64,000 nucleotides of DNA from Sulfitobacter mediterraneus. GTDB taxonomy: Bacteria; Pseudomonadota; Alphaproteobacteria; Rhodobacterales; Rhodobacteraceae. The stretch covers positions 3,658,001-3,722,000 of the forward strand of contig NZ_CP069004.1 of assembly GCF_016801775.1 (NCBI RefSeq), given 5' to 3'. Below are positions 18,095 through 26,400 of the stretch, piece by piece. A model generated the notes under the pieces. That model did not search any database. It worked only from the letters and a program-made list of their open reading frames with translations, and had not been told where the DNA came from. The number at the start of each line of letters is the position of its first letter. Positions within the stretch are counted from its first letter, which is position 1. A program made the position numbers and the translations under genes.

Positions 18095-19126
18095 TCACAG
18101 CGGCATCAACGCCCAATAATCGAGATCGAGCAGCACCTCGGGCAGGTATTTCCCGTCCTCCCCGCGCAGGGCAAAGGGATCGCCGCCTTTGGTCGCCACC
18201 AGCCGAAGGCGGATTGCGCCGACGCCCGGCGCGTCTGTCTCGGACTTGTCCAGCACCTCGGACCATGCCCGGACGGTGTCGCCGGACAGGCAGGGGTTGG
18301 CATGCGCCCCGCCATTGAGGCCCGCAATCATCTGCGCATTGGCCAGCCCGTTGAAGGACAGCGCCCGCGCCATCGAGATCACATGGCCGCCATAGATCAG
18401 GCGGCTGCCATCGGGGCGGGCGGAGGTGTCGAAATGCACCTTCGCTGTGTTCTGCCAAAGCCGCGTGGCCATCATATGTTCGGCTTCTTCGATGGTCACG
18501 CCATCCACATGGTCGATCTGTTCCCCCACGGCATAATCGCCCCAGCGGTGCGGCTCGCCCGCAAGCGTGAAATCGTAGTTGGAGAAATCCAAACCCTGCG
18601 GCACCACCAACTGATCGGAGGTCAGCGCCTTGGGCAGATCGGGGATCACGGTCTCCGGTGCAGGTGCATCCAGATCGCGTTTGCGCACCATCACCCAGCG
18701 CACATAGTCCAGCACGGTTTCATCCCGTTGGTTCACCCCGGTGGTGCGCACATAGACCACGCCGGATTTGCCGTTGGAGTTTTGCTTGAGACCGATCACC
18801 TCGGATTGGCTGCGCAGGGTGTCGCCGGGCCAGACAGGGGCCAGCCATCGCCCTTGGGCATATCCCAGATTGGCCACCGCATTGAGCGAGACATCCGGCA
18901 CGGTTTTGCCAAAGACGATGTGAAAGGCGATCAGATCATCCAGCGGGCTGGCAGGCAGGCCGCTGTTTTTGGCAAATTGGTCGGACGAATAAAGGGCATG
19001 CCGGGCGGGGTAGAGCATATGATAGAGCGCCCGTTCGCCCCCCGACACGGTGCGCGGCACCGCATGGTGCAGGGTTTCGCCCAAGCGGTAGTCTTCGAAA
19101 AAGCGCCCTTGGTTTGTCTTGGCCAT
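18095..19126 (-). CDS. mch: Mesaconyl-CoA hydratase (ethylmalonyl-CoA pathway)
   Basis: Predicted 343 aa, the length I recall for the Rhodobacter enzyme. It consists of two hot-dog (MaoC-like) halves. The start at 19126 gives MAKTNQGRFFEDYRLGETL; a longer frame adds unrelated residues overlapping DUF1737. Visible family features are HAVPRTVSGGERALYHMLYP, the LYSSDQFAKNSGLPASPLDDL region and FGKTVPDVSLNAVANLGYA. It hydrates mesaconyl-C1-CoA to beta-methylmalyl-CoA. It is the last gene of an operon begun by mcl2, and its ATG shares one base with the DUF1737 stop. Confidence 0.93.
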   Translation of the reverse strand: MAKTNQGRFFEDYRLGETLHHAVPRTVSGGERALYHMLYPARHALYSSDQFAKNSGLPASPLDDLIAFHIVFGKTVPDVSLNAVANLGYAQGRWLAPVWPGDTLRSQSEVIGLKQNSNGKSGVVYVRTTGVNQRDETVLDYVRWVMVRKRDLDAPAPETVIPDLPKALTSDQLVVPQGLDFSNYDFTLAGEPHRWGDYAVGEQIDHVDGVTIEEAEHMMATRLWQNTAKVHFDTSARPDGSRLIYGGHVISMARALSFNGLANAQMIAGLNGGAHANPCLSGDTVRAWSEVLDKSETDAPGVGAIRLRLVATKGGDPFALRGEDGKYLPEVLLDLDYWALMPL

Positions 19127-19329
19127 CAGTGCGCCCCCAACTTGGTCTCGTGGGTATAGGTGCCGTCCACCTCTTTCACCACGGATTGCCCGCAGCGCAT
19201 GACGCCCGCCTTGTGGTCCCATGTCTGGGTGGGTGATCCGTAAAGTTCCCAACCTTTGTTCAAGGCATCAGTCACCTTGTGGCAAAAGGCGGATGTGTCC
19301 TCTTCGGAGAGGAAGCGATAGAGTTTCAT
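19126..19329 (-). CDS. DUF1737 small protein
   Basis: Predicted 67 aa; the start at 19329 (MKLYRFLSEEDTSAF) matches the family. DUF1737 proteins are short, with a conserved ALNKGWELYGSPT-like core, visible here at about residues 22-34. Function unknown. It lies 10 bp after nnrU and overlaps mch by one base (TGATG), so it is translated with the pathway gene. Confidence 0.85.
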   Translation of the reverse strand: MKLYRFLSEEDTSAFCHKVTDALNKGWELYGSPTQTWDHKAGVMRCGQSVVKEVDGTYTHETKLGAH

Positions 19330-19339
19330 GGCGTTTTCC

Positions 19340-19885
19340 TTAGCCGAAGGGATTGTAGCCGAGCCAGCTGTGGACAAAGCCGATCACCACCAGCAACACC
19401 AGGGAGATCGCAAGGAACATGGCGTCCTTGGCGATGCTGCCCTTTTGCGGCGGGGTCCAGCCGGGTTCGGCACGGTTGATCACGACCATTTCGGCCAGCG
19501 CCCAGACGAGCAGCCCGCCAAAGAGCACCAGCGAAGGCGTATCGCCATTGACCAGCAGGTGGGCAACCGCCCAGAGCGAAAAGCCGGTCAGCATCGGGTG
19601 GCGCATCTTGTAAAAGATCGCCCCTTTTGAAGGGCCGGGGCTGACGAAATAGAGCGCGGCAACCATCAGCAGGTTGTTGATCCCTGTCAGGGCAGACGTG
19701 CGGCCCCAGAAGAACGTGCCGTCCCACATCCGGTAGCCGAAGATCATCAGCACGATAGAGAGGCCAATGGCAAGCGCCACAAAGCCCTTGCCCTTGTCTC
19801 CAAGGGCCGCGCGTTGGGCGGGGAGGGCGCGTTTGTAGAAATGGGCGGCCACCCAGAGGGCGAGGCCGAGGAAAAGAAGGATCAT
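19340..19885 (-). CDS. NnrU family membrane protein
   Basis: Predicted 181 aa with about five membrane helices. Family features include GNxL-like FVSPGPSKGAIFYKMRHPMLTGF (the RHP motif around residues 93-96) and ALWAVAHLL-type helices. NnrU was named for a gene near denitrification genes, and some relatives are isoprenoid-related methyltransferase or isomerase-like membrane proteins; the role is not settled. No denitrification genes are present here. Position in the mcl2-mch operon suggests cotranscription only. Confidence 0.82.
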   Translation of the reverse strand: MILLFLGLALWVAAHFYKRALPAQRAALGDKGKGFVALAIGLSIVLMIFGYRMWDGTFFWGRTSALTGINNLLMVAALYFVSPGPSKGAIFYKMRHPMLTGFSLWAVAHLLVNGDTPSLVLFGGLLVWALAEMVVINRAEPGWTPPQKGSIAKDAMFLAISLVLLVVIGFVHSWLGYNPFG

Positions 19886-19891
19886 GGCGGG

Positions 19892-20749
19892 TTACTCCTG
19901 CTGAAGGGCGGCAATTGCCTCCAGTTTTGCCAGTGTTTCGCGGGCAGTTGCAACATGCAGGTTTTCAACGATCCGCCCGTCGACCACCGCAACACCCTGA
20001 CCGGAGGCTTCGGTTTCCTCAAAAGCGGCGATTTGGCGGCGGGCCAGATCGGCTTCTTCCTCCGAAGGGGAGAAGGCGGCATTGGCCACGTCAAGCTGTG
20101 CAGGGTGGATCAGGGTTTTGCCGTCAAAGCCCATGTCGCGGCCCTGATCGCTTTCGACCTTGAGGCCGTCGTCGTCTTTGAAGGCGTTATAGACGCCATC
20201 AATAATCGCAATCTGATGCGCCTTGGCGGCCAGAACGCAAAGGCCGATGCCCGTAATAAGCGGCAGCCGGTCGGCGCGGGTGCGGGTTTGCAGATCTTTG
20301 TTGAGGTCATTCGTGCCCATGACCATTGCCTCAAGCTGCGGATGGGCGCCGATGGCACCTGCGTTGAGCATCGCAATCGGCGTTTCCATCATGGCCCACA
20401 GTGGGGTGTCGCCGACAAGATCTGCCAATGCATCGAGGTCCGCCGGGCTGCCGACCTTTGGCAGCAGGATCGCATCTGCGTCCATCTTTGCGGCGGCGCG
20501 GGCATCGTCAGCGCCCCATTTGGTGTCCAGACCGTTGATACGGATCACCTTGTAACGCGCGCCGTAGCCGCCTTCGGCCAGTGCGGCGGCAAGGGTTTCG
20601 CGGGCCAATACCTTTTCCTCCGGCGTGACCGCATCTTCGAGATCAAAGATGATCGCATCGCAAGCCAAGGTCCGCGCCTTATCCAGCGCACGGGGCTTGG
20701 AGCCGGGGATATAGAGGACAGAACGCAAGGGGCGGGTGATCTTGGGCAT
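19892..20749 (-). CDS. mcl2: (3S)-malyl-CoA thioesterase (Mcl2)
   Basis: Predicted 285 aa. HpcH/HpaI aldolase/citrate lyase fold: RPLRSVLYIPGSKPRALDKA, FDLEDAVTPEEK (metal and substrate binding), RINGLDTKWG and GFDGKTLIHPAQ. The start at 20749 (MPKITRPLRS) is chosen over an upstream ATG at 20809 because homology starts there. In Rhodobacter sphaeroides the paralogue of this type hydrolyses malyl-CoA to malate and CoA, ending the ethylmalonyl-CoA pathway. Being in one operon with mch supports this over a plain CitE annotation; lyase activity cannot be excluded from sequence. Confidence 0.87.
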   Translation of the reverse strand: MPKITRPLRSVLYIPGSKPRALDKARTLACDAIIFDLEDAVTPEEKVLARETLAAALAEGGYGARYKVIRINGLDTKWGADDARAAAKMDADAILLPKVGSPADLDALADLVGDTPLWAMMETPIAMLNAGAIGAHPQLEAMVMGTNDLNKDLQTRTRADRLPLITGIGLCVLAAKAHQIAIIDGVYNAFKDDDGLKVESDQGRDMGFDGKTLIHPAQLDVANAAFSPSEEEADLARRQIAAFEETEASGQGVAVVDGRIVENLHVATARETLAKLEAIAALQQE

Positions 20750-21076
20750 GAGCAGCTCCGTTCGAGGGCGCGGGTGCGCCGGGTCATAAAATTGCGCACA
20801 AAGGGGCATTTCTTTCAGAAAAGTTCAAGTCAAAACGTGCCGCGCTGCAGCAAAAATCAAATCCAACAGGAATCCGGTCGCATTATTAACCTTAATTTCA
20901 GTCCTCTGACGCAGGCTTGCCCCGTCGCATTTCGTGGCTCGGGCCAAATCGGCGCGGACGCCGGATCTCCTGAATGGAAGTGCAGACATGTCATAACCGG
21001 GCTCGCCCCCAGTTCTGCCGGGAACACCGGACAGGTCAGGAACCGAGGGCGCTGTCTTTTGAGTGAAGGCAATGGA
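20750..21076. other. Divergent promoter region, mcl2 and a small secreted-protein gene
   Basis: A 327-bp gap serving mcl2 (minus) and the gene at 21077 (plus). On the minus strand a TTGACT-like -35 and A/T-rich DNA lie 60-110 bp before mcl2. The part next to 21077 is unremarkable. None of the TTGTGATCACA palindromes seen at the neighbouring TCA operons is present. No extra gene is evident. Confidence 0.5.
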
Positions 21077-21409
21077 ATGCAACGTATGGACAAGACTTTG
21101 AAATCTATCGGGCTGATCGCCGCTGCGGCGATTTATATGACCGCGGCGACGGATGCATCCGCGCAATCGTCGCGAAACTGTGGGCCGCGCATCGCGGTGG
21201 TGGAACGATTGGCCGAAGGGTACGGAGAGACCCGCCAATCCGTGGGCCTTGGTGCAAACAACGCGGTGGTAGAGGTTTTTGCCTCCGAAGAGACCGGCAG
21301 CTGGACCATCACCATCACCCGGCCGGGCGGGCTGACTTGTCTGGTGGCCTCGGGCCAAGCCTTTGAAGAGGTGGCAGAGGCGCTGCCGACCAGCGACGAA
21401 GACGCCTGA
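21077..21409 (+). CDS. Small secreted protein of unknown function
   Basis: Predicted 110 aa from 21077; an ATG at 21086 is an alternative. A signal peptide covers about residues 1-30 (IGLIAAAAIYMTAATDASAQ). The mature part has two Cys (NCGPRIAV and LTCLVASG) and an ERLAEGYGETRQSVGLG motif, then an acidic tail. Similar small secreted proteins occur in roseobacters, but I cannot assign a function. A good terminator follows. Confidence 0.7.
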   Translation: MQRMDKTLKSIGLIAAAAIYMTAATDASAQSSRNCGPRIAVVERLAEGYGETRQSVGLGANNAVVEVFASEETGSWTITITRPGGLTCLVASGQAFEEVAEALPTSDEDA

Positions 21410-21439
21410 GGCAAACAAAAAACTGTGGAAGCAACAAAG

Positions 21440-21462
21440 GCGGGCTTTGGCCCGCTTTTTTT
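21440..21462. terminator. Bidirectional intrinsic terminator
   Basis: GCGGGC, loop TTTG, GCCCGC, then seven T. The upstream side is A-rich, so the hairpin can also end the convergent TauE/SafE gene, whose stop codon lies within the T run. Confidence 0.85.
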
Positions 21463-22216
21463 ATGTCAGCCCGTCCCAGATCAGCTTGGATCCGGTAACA
21501 ACCAGCAACACATAAGTGAGCGCAAAAAACAGCCGCTCTGGCACCAGAACGTGGGCCCGTACGCCCAGCCAAGTGCCCAGAATCGCGAAGGGCGCAAGAA
21601 TCAGATTGGCCAGAAAGGTCTGCGCAGTGAACATGCCGAGCATGGCATAGGGCACAAATTTGATGATGTTCAAAATCCAGAACAGCAGCACCGTGGTGGC
21701 CTGATATTGTGTTTTATTCAGATCACGGGTGAGCAGGAAAATCGCGGCGGGCGGGCCGCCGGCATGGCTGACGAAGGTGGTGAAGCCGACGACAGTGCCA
21801 ATCACAAGCCCCGCCCAATCGGGCATGCGCTGCTGCGCCAGACGTATTATCCCGAGCTTGAGCATCATTTGCCACAAGACAAACCCCACCGATACGCCGC
21901 CAATCAGAAGCCGGAAGACATCGGGTGAGGCAACACGGTAGAGCGCCGCGCCGAGGATCACGCCGGGTACGCCGCCCAGCACCAAAAGCCGCACGTCCGG
22001 CACGCTCCATTTGCGCCAATAGGGTTTGAGCGATCCTGCATCGATCAACATGAGCAGCGGCAGCATCACCCCAAGCGCCAGCCCCGGTTCGATCACCAAA
22101 GCCAGCACCGTGGCCGAAGCAAAGGCTGCGCCAGAGCCGAATCCGGCCTTGGACACCCCGGCAAAAACCACCGCCGCGCCTGCGATACATAAAAACCAGA
22201 GGTCAAAGGTGATCAT
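21461..22216 (-). CDS. TauE/SafE family permease
   Basis: Predicted 251 aa, about eight hydrophobic helices. Family landmarks: VVFAGVSKAGFGSGAAFA near residues 16-33, and VGFTTFVSHAGGPPAAIFLL in the second half, the paired G-rich segments of the TSUP superfamily. Proposed to export sulfite, sulfonates or related anions; the substrate here is unknown. It stands alone, convergent with the small secreted-protein gene. A second, unrelated TSUP gene is at 42884-43798. Confidence 0.85.
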   Translation of the reverse strand: MITFDLWFLCIAGAAVVFAGVSKAGFGSGAAFASATVLALVIEPGLALGVMLPLLMLIDAGSLKPYWRKWSVPDVRLLVLGGVPGVILGAALYRVASPDVFRLLIGGVSVGFVLWQMMLKLGIIRLAQQRMPDWAGLVIGTVVGFTTFVSHAGGPPAAIFLLTRDLNKTQYQATTVLLFWILNIIKFVPYAMLGMFTAQTFLANLILAPFAILGTWLGVRAHVLVPERLFFALTYVLLVVTGSKLIWDGLT

Positions 22217-22325
22217 GGCGGCGGGACTTCACATTTTTTCGAAAAGGGCCGGAACAAGACCGGCAATGCGGCGTTATGTCCACACTCGGTAACGTTAACT
22301 TAGTAACTCTTAGGAGAACAGTACA

Positions 22326-23312
22326 ATGAAACGCTTTCTGACAACAACAGCCGTAGCTCTGACCCTGTCCAGCGCCGCTTTCGCGGGCAGCCATTCGGGC
22401 GCGATCACAACTGTAGAAGCTGAGAAAAGCGACTTCTTCGCATCCGACCTGATCGGCATGCGGATCTACAATTCCGAAACAGACATTGACCCCATGACGC
22501 CCCTCGCGGATGGCGCGGAACGCGAATGGGATGACATCGGCGAGATCAACGACATCATCATCAGCGAAAATGGCGATGTGCGTGCGGTGATTCTTGGCGT
22601 TGGCGGCTTCCTCGGTCTGGGGGAACGCGACGTGAGCGTGTCGATGGACGACATCAAGGTGCTGCGTGAAGAGGGCGACAGCAACGACCGTTTCCTGGTT
22701 GTGACAACGTCCAAGGAGATGCTGGAAAAAGCCCCTGCGTTCGAGCGCCAGATTGAGCGTGATATGGAGCAGGCTGCGACCAACATCAAAGCCGAAACTC
22801 ATGAGATGGCCGAAAGCGCCGAAGCTGAAGCGACGGATCTGAAGCAGGATCTGGTTGCCTCTGCCAACGAAGCGGCAGAAGGCGTCGAGACGCGCATTGA
22901 TGAAGTCGCCAAGGAAACCGAAGCAGAAGCCGAGCAGATGACAGCCCAGGCGGACGAGGCAATTGATGCGCCGGTACTGGGCCGCCCGATGGTGGAGCGT
23001 GACGGCTTTGAGCCGATGGACATCGAAGTGGCAAAAGCCGACCCGCTGACCGCTGAAAAAATTCAGGGTGCCGCTGTGATGGGCCAGAACGACGAGACTG
23101 TTGGCGAAGTTGACGCGCTGGTCCTGACCGACAAGGGCGAAGTGGCCGAAGTTGTCATCAATGTCGGTGGCTTCCTGGGTCTAGGGGAAAAGCCGGTCGC
23201 AGTTCCCTTTGAACAGCTGCAGATTCTGCGCGATGCCAATGGTGACGAACTGCGGATCTACATCGACGCCAACGAAGCGGCGTTGAAAGCCAAGCCTGAA
23301 TACAAAGGCTGA
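22326..23312 (+). CDS. Exported protein with two PRC-barrel domains
   Basis: Predicted 328 aa. A signal peptide (MKRFLTTTAVALTLSSAAFAG) precedes PRC-barrel 1 (about 40-125, with IGMRIYNSE and AVILGVGGFLGLGERDVSV). An Ala/Glu-rich coiled linker (about 138-215) follows, then PRC-barrel 2 (about 230-320, with EVVINVGGFLGLGEKPVAVP). The two barrels share the VGGFLGLGE core, indicating internal duplication. Function unknown; the Ala/Glu linker recalls envelope or stress proteins. AGGAG lies 9 bases before the ATG. Confidence 0.85.
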   Translation: MKRFLTTTAVALTLSSAAFAGSHSGAITTVEAEKSDFFASDLIGMRIYNSETDIDPMTPLADGAEREWDDIGEINDIIISENGDVRAVILGVGGFLGLGERDVSVSMDDIKVLREEGDSNDRFLVVTTSKEMLEKAPAFERQIERDMEQAATNIKAETHEMAESAEAEATDLKQDLVASANEAAEGVETRIDEVAKETEAEAEQMTAQADEAIDAPVLGRPMVERDGFEPMDIEVAKADPLTAEKIQGAAVMGQNDETVGEVDALVLTDKGEVAEVVINVGGFLGLGEKPVAVPFEQLQILRDANGDELRIYIDANEAALKAKPEYKG

Positions 23313-23370
23313 TTTGACCCGTTTCGTTTGGGCGCAGGCCCGAACAAAAGGTTAGTATGTTAAAGAGTAT

Positions 23371-23400
23371 GGGCCATCGCATCTGCGGTGGCCCTTTTTT
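23371..23400 (+). terminator. Intrinsic terminator after the PRC-barrel gene
   Basis: GGGCCATCGC, loop ATCT, GCGGTGGCCC, then six T. A textbook Rho-independent terminator 58 bp after the stop. Confidence 0.88.
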
Positions 23401-23407
23401 GCGGCGT

Positions 23408-23419
23408 TTGTGATCACGA
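23408..23419. promoter_or_regulatory. TTGTGATCAC motif upstream of mdh
   Basis: TTTGTGATCACGAA around 23407-23420 has the same core octamer GTGATCAC (23410-23417) as the sucC and sdhC pairs, with TTT on one side. Only one copy is present; nothing similar lies 21 bp to either side. It is 108 bp before the mdh ATG, just after the previous terminator. Confidence 0.6.
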
Positions 23420-23506
23420 ATTCTTAACCATCTGCGGCGTTTAAGCCTGTCTTGATCGCGCAACTTGCAGCGCGGCCCGCATTTCGCTATCTCACGCGCA
23501 ACGTAA

Positions 23507-24487
<981 letters not shown>

Positions 24488-24510
24488 GGTCTGCTGTAAG
24501 AGATTTGGGA

Positions 24511-24538
24511 AGGGCGTGCCGTTGGGCGCGCCCTTTTT
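24511..24538 (+). terminator. Intrinsic terminator after mdh
   Basis: AGGGCGTGCC, loop GTTG, GGCGCGCCCT (one G:T pair), then five T. It lies 23 bp beyond the mdh stop. Confidence 0.82.
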
Positions 24539-24766
24539 GTTTGAGTGGGCCCGAAGCAAGGCGCGGCCGCCGGGCCATCGTCGGCCCGCCCCACGGGTCG
24601 GCGATTTTGATGGGGGCGTGACGGCTGGAGGGGGAGTGTGCGCTTGGCTGCCATAAAGTGCCGAACTGCGATGTTTGATCGCCCACCCGCGAGCCGCCGA
24701 TAGCCCTTTATGCCAATCTCAGGATTGTGTGATGCGCCGGAGGACCCAGTGATCTAACCTACGCGC

Positions 24767-25432
24767 ATGCGTGTGATTGTGACCCTTCTGATATTGCTGG
24801 CTCGCCCCGCCTTGGCTTGCGAACTGGCGTTGGTTTTGGCGGTGGATGTCTCTGGCTCGGTTGACCGGAATGAATACCGCATCCAGATGGACGGGCTGGC
24901 GGCAGCGCTGTCAGACGGGATCGTGACGGAAGCCTTGGTCGAGCAACAGGCGCGGGTGACGCTGATCCAATGGTCCGGCACCTCGCGGCAGGAACAGACG
25001 ATCCCCTGGACCGTGATCACAGATTTTTCAGACGTTGCGGCGTTGTCGACACAGGTCGCTCATGCACCACGGCGCTGGCGCAACTATTCAACCGCCATTG
25101 GCGAAGCTTTAAACCTGTCTGCACAGGTTTTGGAAGCGGCCTCGGACTGCCGCCGCAAGGTGATCGACGTGTCGGGGGATGGCAAATCCAACGAAGGCAT
25201 TGCCCCGGCTGATGTACTGCCACAAATGCGGGCCAAGGGCATCATTGTGAACGCTTTGGCCATTGAGACCGATGATACCGACCTTACAGCCTACTTTTTT
25301 GAGAATCTCATTTCCGGTGAAGGGGCATTTGTTATAACAGCCAACGGATTTGAGGATTATCCCGCACAGATCCGGCGCAAATTGCAACGTGAAACCACCA
25401 AGCAACTGAGTCTTGCCCTGCCATTCGAGTGA
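24767..25432 (+). CDS. Secreted DUF1194 (von Willebrand A-like) protein
   Basis: Predicted 221 aa. A short signal peptide (MRVIVTLLILLARPALA) precedes a VWA-type domain. ALVLAVDVSGSVDRNEY holds the MIDAS-like DxSxS, and VIDVSGDGKSNEG is the second acidic loop. The family is DUF1194, common in alphaproteobacteria, role unknown; metal-dependent protein binding outside the inner membrane is plausible. No clear Shine-Dalgarno sits before the ATG and GGAGGA is 24 bases away, so a leaderless or weakly initiated message is possible. Confidence 0.82.
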   Translation: MRVIVTLLILLARPALACELALVLAVDVSGSVDRNEYRIQMDGLAAALSDGIVTEALVEQQARVTLIQWSGTSRQEQTIPWTVITDFSDVAALSTQVAHAPRRWRNYSTAIGEALNLSAQVLEAASDCRRKVIDVSGDGKSNEGIAPADVLPQMRAKGIIVNALAIETDDTDLTAYFFENLISGEGAFVITANGFEDYPAQIRRKLQRETTKQLSLALPFE

Positions 25433-25435
25433 GGT

Positions 25436-25446
25436 TGTGATCACAG
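25436..25446. promoter_or_regulatory. TGTGATCACA palindrome, first copy upstream of sdhC
   Basis: TTGTGATCACAG around 25435-25446. It lies just after the DUF1194 stop and 158 bp before sdhC. Its centre is 21 bp from the second copy, identical to the spacing before sucC. A TATAAT hexamer (25447-25452) lies between the two copies. Confidence 0.75.
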
Positions 25447-25452
25447 TATAAT
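25447..25452 (+). promoter_or_regulatory. Candidate -10 of the sdh promoter
   Basis: A perfect TATAAT lies between the two palindromes. At 17-bp spacing the -35 would be TTCGAG, a poor match, so a promoter here may be weak without help or may depend on the regulator. A 5' leader of about 145 bases would result. Confidence 0.45.
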
Positions 25453-25455
25453 ATC

Positions 25456-25469
25456 GTGTGATCACAAAT
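25456..25469. promoter_or_regulatory. TGTGATCACA palindrome, second copy upstream of sdhC
   Basis: CGTGTGATCACAAA, nearly identical to the 17936-17948 copy before sucC. Together with the first copy it brackets the TATAAT, so binding would occlude or reshape the promoter. Confidence 0.75.
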
Positions 25470-25603
25470 TGCAGGAATCGCTACTCTTTTGAAAAAAATG
25501 TGCGTAGATGCGCCAACAAACCGCGCCCTTACCCCCGCTAGACCCGTGACAGGCCGCAAAAAAACGCTATCACTGGGGTAACCAACAGCAAAGGACCTGT
25601 GCC

Positions 25604-25987
25604 ATGGCCGATGTAAACCGGGGCAACCGCCCGCTGTCGCCTCATTTGACGATCTACCGACCGCAACTGACGTCGATGTCATCCATCCTGACCCGGATCA
25701 CCGGCAATGCGATGCTGGTGGCGGCGTTGCTGATTGTCTGGTGGTTTCTGTCTGCGGCAACTTCGCCGGCCTATTTCGACGTTGTGAACGGGCTGCTGAC
25801 CAGCTGGTTTGGCGATCTGGTCATGTTCTTCTCGGTGCTGGGACTTTGGTACCACACGCTGGCCGGGGTACGGCACCTGATCTGGGACAACGGCTATGCG
25901 TTGGACATCCCGACCGCCGAAAAACTGGGCTGGGCCGTGATTTTTGGGTCTATCCTGCTCACCCTGATCACTGTTGTGATCGTTTAA
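25604..25987 (+). CDS. sdhC: Succinate dehydrogenase cytochrome b556 subunit
   Basis: Predicted 127 aa with three membrane helices. NRPLSPHLTIYRPQLTSM and SILTRITGNAM are the SdhC N-terminal signature, the latter in the quinone site region. The heme ligand His is in LGLWYHTLAGVRHLIWD. First gene of sdhC-sdhD-sdhA-lipoprotein-sdhB and preceded by the palindrome pair. Confidence 0.95.
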   Translation: MADVNRGNRPLSPHLTIYRPQLTSMSSILTRITGNAMLVAALLIVWWFLSAATSPAYFDVVNGLLTSWFGDLVMFFSVLGLWYHTLAGVRHLIWDNGYALDIPTAEKLGWAVIFGSILLTLITVVIV

Positions 25988-26000
25988 GGAGGTCTGGGAA

Positions 26001-26372
26001 ATGGCATATCTTACCGACCGCAAACGCGCCCGTGGCCTTGGCTCTGCCAAAACCGGTACCGCGCATTTCTGGGCCATGAAGGTCAGCTCTGTTGCGCTGC
26101 TGATCCTCATTCCGTTCTTTGTGTTCACCTTTGGGTCGGCGCTGGGCGGAAGCTATGAGGAGATCCTTGCCTATTACAGCCGCCCGTTCCCGGCGATTGT
26201 GGCGGCCTTGACCATCCTGGTGGGCTTTAAACATTTCAATGATGGCGTGCAGGTTCTGATCGAGGACTATGTGCATGGCACCAGCCAGAAAGTGGCGATC
26301 ATCCTGATGACCTGCCTGAGCTACGGCGCAGCGGCGGTTGGCGTTTTTGCCATTGCCAAGCTGGCGCTCTGA
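26001..26372 (+). CDS. sdhD: Succinate dehydrogenase membrane anchor subunit
   Basis: Predicted 123 aa, three membrane helices. [23 protein letters not shown] and [19 protein letters not shown] are typical of the alphaproteobacterial SdhD family. It lies 13 bp after sdhC behind AAGGAGG and 28 bp before sdhA. Anchors SdhAB and contributes to the quinone site. Confidence 0.94.
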   Translation: MAYLTDRKRARGLGSAKTGTAHFWAMKVSSVALLILIPFFVFTFGSALGGSYEEILAYYSRPFPAIVAALTILVGFKHFNDGVQVLIEDYVHGTSQKVAIILMTCLSYGAAAVGVFAIAKLAL

Positions 26373-26400
26373 TCCAAACATTCCCACGGGAGACCGAATA

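Noticed and set aside
19340..19885. NnrU taken as evidence for a denitrification locus
   Set aside because: No nir, nor, nos or nnrR genes are in the window; the family name alone does not support it.
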